The notes beneath the pieces were generated by a model. It saw nothing but the letters and a program-made list of their open reading frames with translations. It ran no database searches and was not told where the DNA came from. A stretch of 64,000 nucleotides of DNA from DATFVJ01 sp963727015 (GTDB lineage Bacteria; Actinomycetota; Actinomycetes; Streptosporangiales; Streptosporangiaceae). The position numbers and the translations under genes are program-made. Where the stretch lies: contig CAVSEV010000013.1 of the NCBI GenBank assembly GCA_963727015.1, positions 558,001-622,000 of the forward strand, written 5' to 3'. Positions 1 to 8,155 of the stretch are shown here, in pieces; position 1 is the first letter of the stretch; the number at the start of each line of letters is the position of its first letter.

Positions 1-78
1 ACCAGCCGGGGCTCTACGGTAGCGTGGCGTTTCCGGTTAGTGGTCACTCTGGTCTACTCCGCCCGCTGGGAGGACGTC

Positions 79-312
79 ATGGTCCAGGCCTACATCCTCA
101 TCCAGACCGAAGTCGGCAAGGCAGCCGACGTCGCCATTCGGATCGGGAAGATCCCTGGCGTTACCCAGGCCGAGGATGTGACGGGCCCATACGACGTCAT
201 TGTGCGAGCCGAGGCGGCCAACGTCGATGATCTCGGCAAACTTGTAGTCGCGCAGATCCAGGCCGTCGACGGCATCACGCGCACCCTGACCTGCCCCATA
301 GTGCATATCTGA
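79..312 (+). CDS. Lrp/AsnC ligand-binding (RAM) domain protein
   Basis: A 77-residue protein that is only the C-terminal ligand-binding half of an Lrp/AsnC regulator, with no helix-turn-helix. The sequence shows the usual beta-alpha-beta pattern (AYILIQTEVGKA, then VTGPYDVIVRAEA, then VDGITRTLTCPIV). Stand-alone RAM proteins form oligomers that bind amino acids and may modulate full-length Lrp proteins; that role is inferred from the family. I chose ATG 79 because GGGAGGAC lies 5-11 bases upstream; an in-frame GTG at 40 has no ribosome site. It begins a conserved actinobacterial neighbourhood leading to gpsA-ddl and leuCD. Confidence 0.85.
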   Translation: MVQAYILIQTEVGKAADVAIRIGKIPGVTQAEDVTGPYDVIVRAEAANVDDLGKLVVAQIQAVDGITRTLTCPIVHI

Positions 313-399
313 GGCGCCGTCACGCTGTCCAGCCACGCGGCGCGATCCAGGCAGGCCACAAGCACGCTCACCCGGCTGACGGCCGCGGCTGCCGCCGCC

Positions 400-886
400 A
401 TGGCGGCCGTGGCGGCTGCTGGGGCCGTGGCCTGCCTGCTGCTCGCCGGTTGCTCCTCCGGTGGTGCGGGTCACGGTGATGCGGCGGTCCGGCTCATCCC
501 GCCCAGCCCGTCGCGGGACGCGAGCAGGTACTGCACGGCGCTCGCCCGCACGCTCCCCGCACGTCTCGACGGTCATCCGCGCCGGGCGGTGCAGCCCGGG
601 CTCCGCGCTCACCGCCGCGTGGGGGGAGCCACCAATCGAGTTGCGCTGCGGTGTGCGGCTCCCCGCGGCGCTCACCCCCACCGCGGAACTCACCGTGGTG
701 AACGGCGTGTCCTGGTTCGCGCAGCCGCCAGGCGTGGCCACGCCAACGCGGTTCACCGAGGTCGGGCGCGAAGCCTACGTCGAGCTCACCATCCCGGCCA
801 GCTACGCGCCCGCTGGCACGATCCTCGTCGCAGTCAGCAACGCGCTCGCCGCGGCAATACCGGCCAAGGCGAGCGGCCAGATCTGA
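400..886 (+). CDS. DUF3515 lipoprotein, reading frame broken by +1 indel near 601
   Basis: A small secreted lipoprotein of unknown function. The first frame gives a hydrophobic stretch ending in the lipobox LLAGC followed by SSGG, then a conserved Cys region (SRYCTALARTLPARLDG). The family motif AAWGEPPIELRCGV and the NGVSWF segment lie in the next frame. Dropping one base from the CCCGGGC run at about 596-601 joins them as VQPG-SALTAAWG, so either one extra base is present in the assembly or the gene is inactivated. The start is uncertain: the ATG at 400 gives a signal peptide with no positive charges, so translation may begin upstream. It converges on cofC. Confidence 0.7.
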
Positions 887-896
887 GTTGACCGCG

Positions 897-946
897 AGGA
901 CGTGTCTCGTAGATCTCGTTGCGCCGCCAGCGATCGGCCGGCCCTA
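897..946. mobile_element. relic of the MITE-like terminal repeat between convergent genes
   Basis: The stretch GGACGTGTCTCGTAGATCT resembles the left end of the MITE-like elements at 12171 and 47573 (consensus AGGGCGTGTCCCGTAGATCT). The far side ends in GGCCCTA, whose CTA is the cofC stop codon on the minus strand, as at the right end of the 12171 copy. Only about 50 bases are present and the right end is weak, so this is a possible relic. Confidence 0.35.
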
Positions 947-1609
947 ACGCCGCGCGATGCCGGGGCCACGCAAGAGCCGCGCCGCCAGCGGTGCCGTCGC
1001 GGGACCAAGACCGAGCGCGGCCGCCTCGCCCAGATCGGCCGCCGTGTCCACATCGCGGCGCAGCCCAGGCAGGTCATCACGGCGGATCTCGCGAGCACCC
1101 GCGGCCACGTGGCTGCGCCGCGAGCCCGGACCGAATCTCGGCCTGAACGGGATGCCAGGCCGGGTCGTGTAAAGCGTCGTGCCAAGCCCGGAGCTATCAG
1201 GGACGATCGCCTGCGGCCAGCGGGCCGCCTGCCGCAGCGCCCGGTCGAGCTCGGCCGGCCTGAGCGCGGGCAGGTCCGCGGAAAGGGCCGCGATTCCCGA
1301 CCCTGGATCGCGGTACGCGGCCTGCGCCGCCCCGTATTCGAGCGCCGGATTCAACCCGGCATCTGGCGCGTCACCGACCACCGTAGCGCCAAGCCTGCCA
1401 AGTTCCCGCGCGGCGAGTTCGTCGTCGGTGACGACGATGACCTGCCACACCCGCGGGCACCCGAGCGCGGCCCGGACCGTGTCCGCCGCGACGGCAAGAG
1501 CGAGCGCCGGCCTGTCCGCGCCTGCCAGCGCGGCCAGCCGGGACTTGGCCCGGTGCAGCAGCTTGACCGGGACCACAAGTGACCACGTGAGCGGACCCTC
1601 AGCCCTCAT
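944..1609 (-). CDS. cofC: 2-phospho-L-lactate/phosphoenolpyruvate guanylyltransferase (coenzyme F420 biosynthesis)
   Basis: A nucleotidyltransferase-fold enzyme that activates 2-phospholactate or, in actinobacteria, phosphoenolpyruvate (FbiD) with GTP during coenzyme F420 synthesis. Visible features are the N-terminal VVPVKLLHRAKSRLA loop, VIVVTDDE, and the metal-site segment ALSADLPAL. The length of about 221 residues fits the family. ATG 1609 has AGGA seven bases upstream; GTG 1630 is the alternative. It is alone on the minus strand, convergent with the DUF3515 gene and divergent from the acyltransferase. fbiA/fbiB are not in the window. The family is clear; the exact substrate follows from actinobacterial precedent. 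Confidence 0.88.
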   Translation of the reverse strand: MRAEGPLTWSLVVPVKLLHRAKSRLAALAGADRPALALAVAADTVRAALGCPRVWQVIVVTDDELAARELGRLGATVVGDAPDAGLNPALEYGAAQAAYRDPGSGIAALSADLPALRPAELDRALRQAARWPQAIVPDSSGLGTTLYTTRPGIPFRPRFGPGSRRSHVAAGAREIRRDDLPGLRRDVDTAADLGEAAALGLGPATAPLAARLLRGPGIARR

Positions 1610-1690
1610 GCGATGATCCTGCCTCGACACTATGCGCGCTGAACCGCGAGACTAGGTTACGTGCGGGGATACTCAAGGCAGGAGACCGGT

Positions 1691-2494
1691 GTGGCGGGAA
1701 AAGAGCCAGATCACGGGTACTCGTACTCGCGCGCCTGGCGGATGGTGTCGATCATCCTGTTGCGGCCGTCCCTCAGGACGCTGCTCAAGCGCGACTGGGC
1801 GGGCCAGGAGAACATCAGGAACATCCCGCGAACCAGCGGGCTGATCCTGGCACCCAACCACATCTCGTATGCGGACGTGTTCGCTATGGCCCTGTTCAGC
1901 TATGAGTCGGGCCGTTACCCCGTATTCCTGGCAAAAGACGCTGTCTTCCAGATTCCTGTGGCAGGCTCGATCGTGCGCAAGCTCGGCCAACTGCCCGTCC
2001 ACCGGGGCCAGACCGACGCCGCGCTCGTGCTGAGGGATGCCGAGCGTGGCATCGCGGACGGCGCCTGCGTCATCGTCTACCCCGAGGCCACCTGCACCCG
2101 CGATCCCGACCTGTGGCCGATGACCGCGAAGACGGGGGTCGCGCGCCTCGCCCTCAGCACGGGCGCCCCTGTGATCCCCATCGCGCACTGGGGTGCACAG
2201 AACGTACTGCCCTATGGCAGTAAGAGGCCGCACCTCTTCCCGCGCAGGGTCATCCGCATGGTGGCCGGGCCTCCGGTCGATCTGTCGGAGTTTCGCGGCA
2301 AGCCGCTCAATGCGCCAGTACTGCGGGCGGCCACGGCAGCCGTGATGCGTGACGTGACCGGGTTGCTTGCGGGGCTGCGCGCACAGCAGCCACCAGCCGT
2401 GCCTTACGACCCCCGCGCGCGTCGTAAGGCAGACCCGGACGCGCCGCAGCCGCTGAGCGGTCAGGCCGGCGGCGGAAGGGCCGGCCAGGGGTGA
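1691..2494 (+). CDS. 1-acyl-sn-glycerol-3-phosphate acyltransferase family protein
   Basis: A PlsC-type acyltransferase that probably transfers an acyl chain to lysophosphatidate or a related lipid at the inner membrane. It carries the HX4D motif as NHISYAD, the substrate-binding block VHRGQTDAA, and VIYPEATCTRDPD in place of the common FPEGTRS. A hydrophobic patch precedes the HX4D block. GTG 1691 is preferred over GTG 1661 because GGCAGGAG precedes it by six bases. The C-terminal 40 residues are low-complexity. It overlaps gpsA by GTGA, so glycerol-3-phosphate supply and acylation are probably translationally coupled. Confidence 0.85.
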   Translation: MAGKEPDHGYSYSRAWRMVSIILLRPSLRTLLKRDWAGQENIRNIPRTSGLILAPNHISYADVFAMALFSYESGRYPVFLAKDAVFQIPVAGSIVRKLGQLPVHRGQTDAALVLRDAERGIADGACVIVYPEATCTRDPDLWPMTAKTGVARLALSTGAPVIPIAHWGAQNVLPYGSKRPHLFPRRVIRMVAGPPVDLSEFRGKPLNAPVLRAATAAVMRDVTGLLAGLRAQQPPAVPYDPRARRKADPDAPQPLSGQAGGGRAGQG

Positions 2495-3495
2495 AGGCAG
2501 CCGTCCTCGGCGCGGGCTCATGGGGCACGACGTTCGCCCAGGTCCTCCGCGACGCGCAGACCGAGGCGGTCGTCCTTGCCCGCAGGCCAGAACTCGTCAA
2601 GGCGATCACGCAGCGGCACGAAAACCCCGACTACCTGCCCGGTATCAAGCTCGATCCGCAGCTGCGCGCGACCGCCGATCCCGCGGAGGCCCTCGACGGC
2701 GCGGACATGGTCGTCCTCGCTGTCCCCGCGCAGTCGCTGCGGCAGAACCTGGCCACCTGGGCGCCGCACATCCCCCCGGCCGCCCACCTGGTCAGCCTGA
2801 TCAAGGGGATCGAGATCGGCAGCTGCAAACGGATAAGCGAGGTCATTGGCGAGGTGCTGGCGCCGGCCGCTGGCCAGATCGCGGTCATCAGCGGGCCCAA
2901 CCTGGCCAAGGAGATCGCGCAGCGCCAGCACGCCGCGACCGTCGTCGCCTGCGCGGACCAGACCGTCGCGCAGCGACTGCAGCGCGCCTGCCACACGAGC
3001 TATTTCCGGCCCTACACCAACCCGGACGTCATCGGCTGTGAGCTCGGCGGCGCGGTGAAGAACGTGATCGCCATCGCCGTCGGGATCGCGATCGGCATGG
3101 GCCTTGGCGACAACACCAGGGCGCTGCTGATCACGCGGGGCCTCGCCGAGACCGCGCGCCTCGGCGCGGCCCTCGGTGCCGATCAGCACACCTTCGCCGG
3201 ACTCGCCGGCCTGGGCGATCTGGTCGTCACGTGCAGCTCGCCGTTGTCACGAAACCGCACGTTCGGCGAAAACCTTGGCCGCGGGATGACGTTGCCCCAA
3301 GTCATCGCGGGCGCGAAGCAGACCACGGAAGGCGTGAAATCGTCGGGCTCCGTCCTGGAGCTTGCCCGCAAGCACGACGTCGAGATGCCTATCACCGAGG
3401 TTGTGGACTCCGTGATGCGGGAGGGGCTGCCCGTGGAGAAGGCGGCACAGCTGCTGGCCAGCCGTTCGGCCAAACCTGAGCGTTACGGGCTCTGA
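2491..3495 (+). CDS. gpsA: NAD(P)-dependent glycerol-3-phosphate dehydrogenase
   Basis: Reduces dihydroxyacetone phosphate to sn-glycerol-3-phosphate for phospholipid synthesis, in the cytosol. The N-terminal Rossmann motif GAGSWGT is at residues 7-13. SGPNLAKEIA and the catalytic-lysine region VKNVIAIAVG are present, followed by AGLGDLVVTCSSPLSRNRTFG, typical of GpsA. At 334 residues it is standard length. The GTG start overlaps the stop of the upstream acyltransferase by four bases. It lies directly before ddl, the usual actinobacterial order. Confidence 0.97.
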   Translation: MKAAVLGAGSWGTTFAQVLRDAQTEAVVLARRPELVKAITQRHENPDYLPGIKLDPQLRATADPAEALDGADMVVLAVPAQSLRQNLATWAPHIPPAAHLVSLIKGIEIGSCKRISEVIGEVLAPAAGQIAVISGPNLAKEIAQRQHAATVVACADQTVAQRLQRACHTSYFRPYTNPDVIGCELGGAVKNVIAIAVGIAIGMGLGDNTRALLITRGLAETARLGAALGADQHTFAGLAGLGDLVVTCSSPLSRNRTFGENLGRGMTLPQVIAGAKQTTEGVKSSGSVLELARKHDVEMPITEVVDSVMREGLPVEKAAQLLASRSAKPERYGL

Positions 3496-3585
3496 CGGCG
3501 AATGGACAGGCGACTTGGTGAGAACGTCACGGCAGCGTATCGAGCGAGTAAGGTCAGGCGCTGCGACTAAATGCGAGGAGGCGGC

Positions 3586-4776
3586 ATGAGCCAGCAGCGG
3601 AAGATCCGGGTTGCCGTCGTTTTCGGGGGCCGCAGTGCCGAGCATGCCGTGTCGTGCGTGAGTGCAGGAAATGTGCTCGGTGCAATCGACACAGCCAGAT
3701 ACGAGGTGATACCGATCGGGATCACCCAAGCCGGCCAGTGGGTGCTGACGGACGCCGACCCCGCCCGGCTCGCCATCGCTGAGGGCCGGCTTCCTTCCGT
3801 GGAGTCGCTGCCTCCCGTGAAGTCGCTGCCGTCACCGGCCGCGGCCGCACCTGCGACCAGCGACGACACCGCAGGACCCGAGGCGGGCGCCGGCCTCGTG
3901 GTGACCGGCCCAGGACAGGTACCACAGGCCCTCGCCGACGTCGATGTCGTGCTGCCACTGCTGCACGGCGCCTACGGCGAGGACGGCACCATCCAGGGGC
4001 TGCTCGAACTCGCAGGTATCCGCTATGCGGGCGCCGGAGTCTTTGCCAGCGCGGCCGGCATGGACAAGGAGTACATGAAACTAATCTTCAAAGCCCGTGG
4101 CCTGCCGCTCGGGCCCTACGTCGTTGTCCACGACAGAGACTGGGGCCAGGCGGCCGACGCCAGCACCGGCCCTCCGGCCGCGGTCAGGCGCAAACGCGTC
4201 CTCGACGAGATATCCGAACTGGGCTGGCCCGTGTTCGTCAAGCCCGCGCGGGGCGGATCGAGCATCGGCATCTCAAAGGCGTCCGACGTCGCCGGACTGC
4301 ACGAGGCGATAGAAAGTGCGCGCGAGCACGACCCGAAGGTGCTGGTGGAAGCGGCCATAGCGGGGCTCGAAGTCGAATGCGGGGTGCTTGAGGGCATCGA
4401 CGGCGGGCCGCCGGACACAAGCGTGCCAGGCCAGGTCCAGGTCGGGGGCGACGAGGAGTTCTACGACTTCGAGGCCAAGTACCTCGACAATGCCACCAGC
4501 ATGGTGATTCCCGCCCCGATCCCCGCGGAGCACATCCGGGAAGTACGGCGGCTCGCTGCCGCCGCCTTCGACGCGTTGTCATGCGAGGGGCTGGCCCGGG
4601 TGGATTTCTTCTACACGACGGACGGCAGGGTCCTGGTCAACGAGATCAACACTATGCCCGGTATCACGCCCGGCTCGGGCTTTCCGCTGATGTGGGCGGC
4701 GACCGGCGTACCCCTCACGGAACTCATTGACCGGATCCTGCAGGCCACGCTTCGGCGTCCGGCTGGACTGCGCTGA
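3586..4776 (+). CDS. ddl: D-alanine--D-alanine ligase
   Basis: ATP-dependent ligation of two D-alanines for peptidoglycan precursors. The sequence has FGGRSAEHAVS at the N-terminus, the ATP-grasp segments FVKPARGGSSIGISK and VEAAIAGLEVECGVL, the omega-loop EFYDFEAKYLD, and the Mg-binding NEINTMPGIT near the C-terminus. The FYDFEAKY loop is that of D-Ala-D-Ala rather than D-Ala-D-Lac ligases, so no vancomycin-type specificity is indicated. ATG 3586 has GAGGAGGCGGC just upstream; an in-frame ATG at 3571 lies inside that ribosome site. An Ala/Pro-rich insert sits around residues 65-100. Confidence 0.97.
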   Translation: MSQQRKIRVAVVFGGRSAEHAVSCVSAGNVLGAIDTARYEVIPIGITQAGQWVLTDADPARLAIAEGRLPSVESLPPVKSLPSPAAAAPATSDDTAGPEAGAGLVVTGPGQVPQALADVDVVLPLLHGAYGEDGTIQGLLELAGIRYAGAGVFASAAGMDKEYMKLIFKARGLPLGPYVVVHDRDWGQAADASTGPPAAVRRKRVLDEISELGWPVFVKPARGGSSIGISKASDVAGLHEAIESAREHDPKVLVEAAIAGLEVECGVLEGIDGGPPDTSVPGQVQVGGDEEFYDFEAKYLDNATSMVIPAPIPAEHIREVRRLAAAAFDALSCEGLARVDFFYTTDGRVLVNEINTMPGITPGSGFPLMWAATGVPLTELIDRILQATLRRPAGLR

Positions 4777-4817
4777 GCCGCGGGCAGGGGCAGCGAGGCA
4801 GGGCCGCGAGGGCAGGG

Positions 4818-4859
4818 CCGACGGGCAGGGGCCGAGGGGCAGGGGCGGAGGGGCGGGGC
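4818..4859 (+). promoter_or_regulatory. G-rich tract with G-quadruplex potential overlapping the ribosome site
   Basis: Between ddl and the small cold-shock-like gene lie repeated GGGCAGGG-type units, with six runs of three or more G separated by one to four bases. The last G-runs (GGAGGGGCGGGGCG) are also the ribosome site for the start at 4861. The pattern meets the usual G3-N1-7 quadruplex rule; folding in the mRNA is inference. Confidence 0.5.
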
Positions 4860-4860
4860 G

Positions 4861-5076
4861 GTGCGGGCATTGCAAGCCACGGTGCGAAGCTACGACGCGC
4901 TGAGCCGATCGGGGACAGCCTTCCTCGACGATGGAGCCATTGTGCCGTTCGGCAGGATCGCGTTCGACGCGGGCAGTCTACGGTTGCTGCGAGCCGGTCA
5001 GCGCGTGACCATGTCGGTGGACAGTGCCGGTCAGGTCACGGCCATTACGCTGGTGACTTTGCCATTGCCGGGATAG
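4861..5076 (+). CDS. small cold-shock-like (OB-fold) protein
   Basis: A 71-residue protein whose pattern (ATVRSYDALSRSGTAFLDDG, then VPFGRIAFDAG, then LRAGQRVTMSV) resembles cold-shock domains read through degenerate RNP motifs. Short genes of this kind occur between ddl and hup in actinobacteria and are usually called cold-shock-like. Canonical RNP-1 KGFGFI is absent, so nucleic-acid binding is inference. The start is GTG at 4861 behind a very G-rich ribosome site. It is convergent with HU. Confidence 0.7.
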   Translation: MRALQATVRSYDALSRSGTAFLDDGAIVPFGRIAFDAGSLRLLRAGQRVTMSVDSAGQVTAITLVTLPLPG

Positions 5077-5100
5077 GTACCCGCCGCATTGCGCTCTGTT

Positions 5101-5185
5101 CTTGTGACCTGGTCTTGTGACCTGGTCTTGTGACCTGGTCTTGTGACCTGGTCTTGTGACCTGGTCTTGTGACCTGGTCTTGTGA
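5101..5185. repeat. 13-bp tandem repeat, six copies plus a partial
   Basis: Six perfect copies of CTTGTGACCTGGT end to end (5101-5178) followed by seven bases of a seventh, in the convergent gap between the cold-shock-like gene and HU. Copies are identical, which points to recent expansion. There are no spacers, so it is not a CRISPR. Confidence 0.97.
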
Positions 5186-5259
5186 GCTCAGATGTGGCTG
5201 AGCGGCGCACGGAGGCTCAGCCTCCTGGCGCCGCCCAGCCAACTGATCGAACGCCGCGA

Positions 5260-5568
5260 CTACTTCTTCTTCGCGGTCCTTGCAGTTGCTTTCTTCTGGC
5301 CGTTCACCATGGCTTTGAAGTCCGCGCCAGGCCGGAACTTGGGCACCGATGACTTCGGCACCTTGATGGCCGCCCCGGTGGCTGGGTTACGGGCTGTCCG
5401 CGCGGGACGCACGGTCTTCTCGAAGACGCCGAACCCTGTGATCGCCACCTTGTCGCCCTTGGCCACTGTCGCCTGAATAGTGTCAAGCACAGCATTCACG
5501 GCGTCGGTTGCGGTCTTCTTGTCCCCCAAGCGGCCGGAGATCGCGTCGATCAGGTCACGCTTGTTCAT
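5260..5568 (-). CDS. hup: nucleoid-associated protein HU
   Basis: Histone-like DNA-bending protein. The 102 residues begin MNKRDLIDAIS, contain the HU signature GFGVFEKTVRPARTARNPATG, and end with a short basic tail (KKATARTAKKK). There is no long Lys/Ala repeat domain, so this is the HupA-like rather than the mycobacterial HupB/HupS-like type. GGAGGAG precedes the start. It is transcribed alone, away from the leuCD operon end. Confidence 0.97.
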   Translation of the reverse strand: MNKRDLIDAISGRLGDKKTATDAVNAVLDTIQATVAKGDKVAITGFGVFEKTVRPARTARNPATGAAIKVPKSSVPKFRPGADFKAMVNGQKKATARTAKKK

Positions 5569-5784
5569 GAGTCACTCCTCCGGTTACCCCCGAGGTCGCG
5601 CACGCAACGCAGCTGTGCTAGCGACCCCTGACCTGCTAGAAATTAGGCTACTTGGCCCCGTCGCACAATTACCTGCGGGCCGAATCCCGGCGTGTCGGCA
5701 CATCCGGCGTTGATTACGAGACGGGTGGGGTGTGTGGGACTCATGTTGCGAACAATTCGGTCCGCCGTGTTATATCGGTACACC

Positions 5785-5810
5785 TTCCTGCGGGAGGCCT
5801 CCCGCAGGAA
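5785..5810. terminator. 26-bp perfect palindrome downstream of leuD
   Basis: TTCCTGCGGGAGG is followed immediately by its exact reverse complement. As RNA this folds to an 11-bp stem with a four-base loop, with weak T-richness on either side. It sits between the leuCD operon end and the HU promoter region, so it probably terminates leuCD transcription. A run of 18-bp partial repeats (GGCCTCCCGGGCGCAGCT) follows at about 5880-5930. Confidence 0.6.
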
Positions 5811-5961
5811 TCCCGCAGGGAGCCTCCTGGGCGCAGGCGGCCCTCCGAGCGCAGGCCGCCTGCCGGGGAGCGCAGACGGCCTCCCGGGCGCAGCTGGCCT
5901 CCCGGGCGCAGCTGGCCTCCCGGGGAGCGCAGGCGCCGCACGGCCACCGCTGCCTGGACCG

Positions 5962-6549
5962 CTAGGCGGTCAACGGCAGCCACGCGGGGCGGCGCCGCTC
6001 GAACTCGGTGATCTCATTGGCGTGCCGCAGGGTGAGACCGATGTCGTCGAAGCCCTCCATGAGCCGCCACCTTGTGTAGTCGTCGATCTCAAATTCAGCT
6101 CGAATACCCGGTGCCCGCACTTCGCGTGCCCGCAGATCGACGACGATCTCGGTGCCTGGATCCGCCTCGACGGCGTCGTGCAGCGCCTGCACGATCTCCT
6201 CAGGCACCTGCACAGGGAGGAGGCCTGCCTTCGTGGCATTGCCGGCGAAGATGTCACCGAATCGCGGCGCCACGACCACACGGAAGCCGTAATCCTGCAG
6301 CGCCCACACTGCGTGCTCACGTGAGGACCCGATGCCGAAGTCCGCGCCCGCCAGGACGATCGTCGCCCCGGCGTAGGCGGGGTCGTTGAGCACGAAGGCC
6401 GGATCCTCCCGCCAGGCTGCGAACAGTCCTTCGCCAAAACCAGTCCTGCTGACGCGCTTGAGGTACTCGGCCGGGATGATCTGATCGGTGTCTACATTGC
6501 TGCGCCGCAGCGGAAGGGCCCGGCCGGTGTGGATGCTGAACGGTTCCAT
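5962..6549 (-). CDS. leuD: 3-isopropylmalate dehydratase small subunit
   Basis: Swivel domain of isopropylmalate isomerase in leucine synthesis. Signature features are VDTDQIIPAEYLKRV near the N-terminus, GIGSSREHAVWAL (substrate loop), and APRFGDIFAGNATKAGLLP. At 195 residues it is standard. The ribosome site GTAAGGAGAG lies upstream. It starts ten bases after leuC ends, in one operon. Confidence 0.97.
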   Translation of the reverse strand: MEPFSIHTGRALPLRRSNVDTDQIIPAEYLKRVSRTGFGEGLFAAWREDPAFVLNDPAYAGATIVLAGADFGIGSSREHAVWALQDYGFRVVVAPRFGDIFAGNATKAGLLPVQVPEEIVQALHDAVEADPGTEIVVDLRAREVRAPGIRAEFEIDDYTRWRLMEGFDDIGLTLRHANEITEFERRRPAWLPLTA

Positions 6550-6559
6550 CGAGCTCTCC

Positions 6560-7966
6560 TTACAATTCGGCTGGGACGGTGAGCCTGCCGGTCACCGCGG
6601 TCGCGGCGGCAACCTGGGGTGACACCAGGTGCGTGCGGCCGCCCTTTCCCTGCCTGCCCTCGAAGTTGCGGTTGGAGGTGGAGGCGCAGCGCTGCCCCGG
6701 CGAGAGCTTGTCCGGATTCATGCCAAGGCACATGGAGCAACCCGCGCTGCGCCATTGCGCCCCGGCGGCGGTGAAAATGCTGTCCAGGCCCTCGCCCTCC
6801 GCCGCCTTTTTGACCTCCATTGATCCAGGTACGACCAGCATGCGGACGCCATCAGCGACACGGCGGCCGCGCAGGACTTCGGCGGCTGCGCGCAGGTCTT
6901 CGAGCCGCCCGTTGGTGCAGGAGCCGACGAACACGGTATCTACCGTGATGTCGCGCAGCCGCATGCCTGGCCGCAGGTCCATATATGTCAGCGCACGCTC
7001 GGCGGCGGCGCGAAGATCAGGATTCCCGAACGACTCCGGGTGTGGCACGGTGCCGTCAAGCGGACCGGCCTGGCCTGGGTTGGTCCCCCAGGTGACATAT
7101 GGCGTCAACTGGCTCGCGTCGATCTCGACCTCGCGGTCGAAGGTGGCGTCGTCATCGGTGCGCAGCGAGCGCCAGTAGTCGAGTGCGGCCTGCCAGCCGG
7201 CGCCGCGCGGGGCGTGCGGCCGGCCCTCCAGATAGCTGAACGTTGTGTCGTCAGGCGCGACCAAGCCGGCCCGCGCACCCGCCTCGATGGACATGTTGCA
7301 GACCGTCATCCGGCCTTCCATGGACAACGCCGCGAGGGCGGCGCCCCGGTACTCGATGACGTGGCCCTGGCCGCCACCCGTACCGATCTTGGCGATGATA
7401 GCGAGGATGAGGTCCTTGGCCGTGACGCCGAAAGGCAGGCGGCCGCCGCACGTGACGGCCATTGTCTTGACCCACTTCTGCGGCAGCGTCTGGGTGGCGA
7501 GCACGTGCTCGACCTCACTGGTGCCGATGCCGAAAGCGAGGGCGCCGAACGCTCCGAGCGTGCTGGTGTGCGAGTCGCCGCAGACGATAGTCATGCCCGG
7601 CAGGGTCAGCCCGAGTTGCGGGCCGATGACATGCACGATCCCCTGGCTTGCATCGCCCATCGGATGCAGCCTGATGCCGAACTCGGCGCAGTTCTTGCGC
7701 AGTGTCTCCACCTGGATGCGGGAGACCGGGTCGGCGATAAGGCTTTGCGGGCCCGTCACGCCTTCGGTGGGGACATTGTGGTCCTCGGTCGCGATGGTGA
7801 GGTCGGGGCGCCGCACCTTGCGGCCGGCCAGCCTGAGGCCATCGAAGGCCTGCGGGCTTGTCACCTCATGTGTCAGGTGCAAGTCGATATAGAGGAGGTC
7901 TGGCTCACCTTCAGCGCGCCGCACCAGATGTGCGTCCCAGACCTTCTGCGCGAGTGTCAGGCCCAT
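6560..7966 (-). CDS. leuC: 3-isopropylmalate dehydratase large subunit
   Basis: Aconitase-family subunit carrying the [4Fe-4S] cluster that isomerises 2- to 3-isopropylmalate. The cluster ligands are visible as VGSCTNGR and GCSMCLGMN, and CGDSHTSTLGAFG is conserved. At 468 residues it is normal. GGAGGG lies before ATG 7966. It is divergent from ndgR, whose product regulates leuCD in other actinobacteria. Confidence 0.97.
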   Translation of the reverse strand: MGLTLAQKVWDAHLVRRAEGEPDLLYIDLHLTHEVTSPQAFDGLRLAGRKVRRPDLTIATEDHNVPTEGVTGPQSLIADPVSRIQVETLRKNCAEFGIRLHPMGDASQGIVHVIGPQLGLTLPGMTIVCGDSHTSTLGAFGALAFGIGTSEVEHVLATQTLPQKWVKTMAVTCGGRLPFGVTAKDLILAIIAKIGTGGGQGHVIEYRGAALAALSMEGRMTVCNMSIEAGARAGLVAPDDTTFSYLEGRPHAPRGAGWQAALDYWRSLRTDDDATFDREVEIDASQLTPYVTWGTNPGQAGPLDGTVPHPESFGNPDLRAAAERALTYMDLRPGMRLRDITVDTVFVGSCTNGRLEDLRAAAEVLRGRRVADGVRMLVVPGSMEVKKAAEGEGLDSIFTAAGAQWRSAGCSMCLGMNPDKLSPGQRCASTSNRNFEGRQGKGGRTHLVSPQVAAATAVTGRLTVPAEL

Positions 7967-8155
7967 CGTCTCGCCCTCCTAGCCGGCTGCGTCCCGCCCG
8001 TACGTTTAGTTCTGGATCTTTTAGTTCTGAATCATTTTTGGTTCTGTGCTTTTTTGTTCTGGGCTTTTCTGTTCTGTGCTCGTCAGCGCCGTGCTTCCCG
8101 GCTGTGTGCTGCTCGCCTGTTTGCTTCTCGAATGGCGAGACGGCAGTATCATTGC
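7967..8155. promoter_or_regulatory. divergent leuC/ndgR regulatory region with five T-rich GTTCTG repeats
   Basis: Five copies of a degenerate 15-17-bp unit (TTTTNGTTCTG) have GTTCTG beginning at 8009, 8024, 8041, 8056 and 8071. The T-richness is striking against the surrounding GC. ndgR has no obvious ribosome site before ATG 8156, so it may be leaderless. Promoters for both genes must lie here. Whether the repeats bind NdgR is not shown. Confidence 0.6.

Noticed and set aside
3586..4776. D-Ala-D-Lac (vancomycin-type) ligase
   Set aside because: The omega-loop reads EFYDFEAKY, the D-Ala-D-Ala form; no vanH/vanX nearby.
7040..8155. Upstream extension of the ndgR frame
   Set aside because: The frame is open but antisense to leuC; the orthologue-like start MDNSSGVGVLDK is at 8156.
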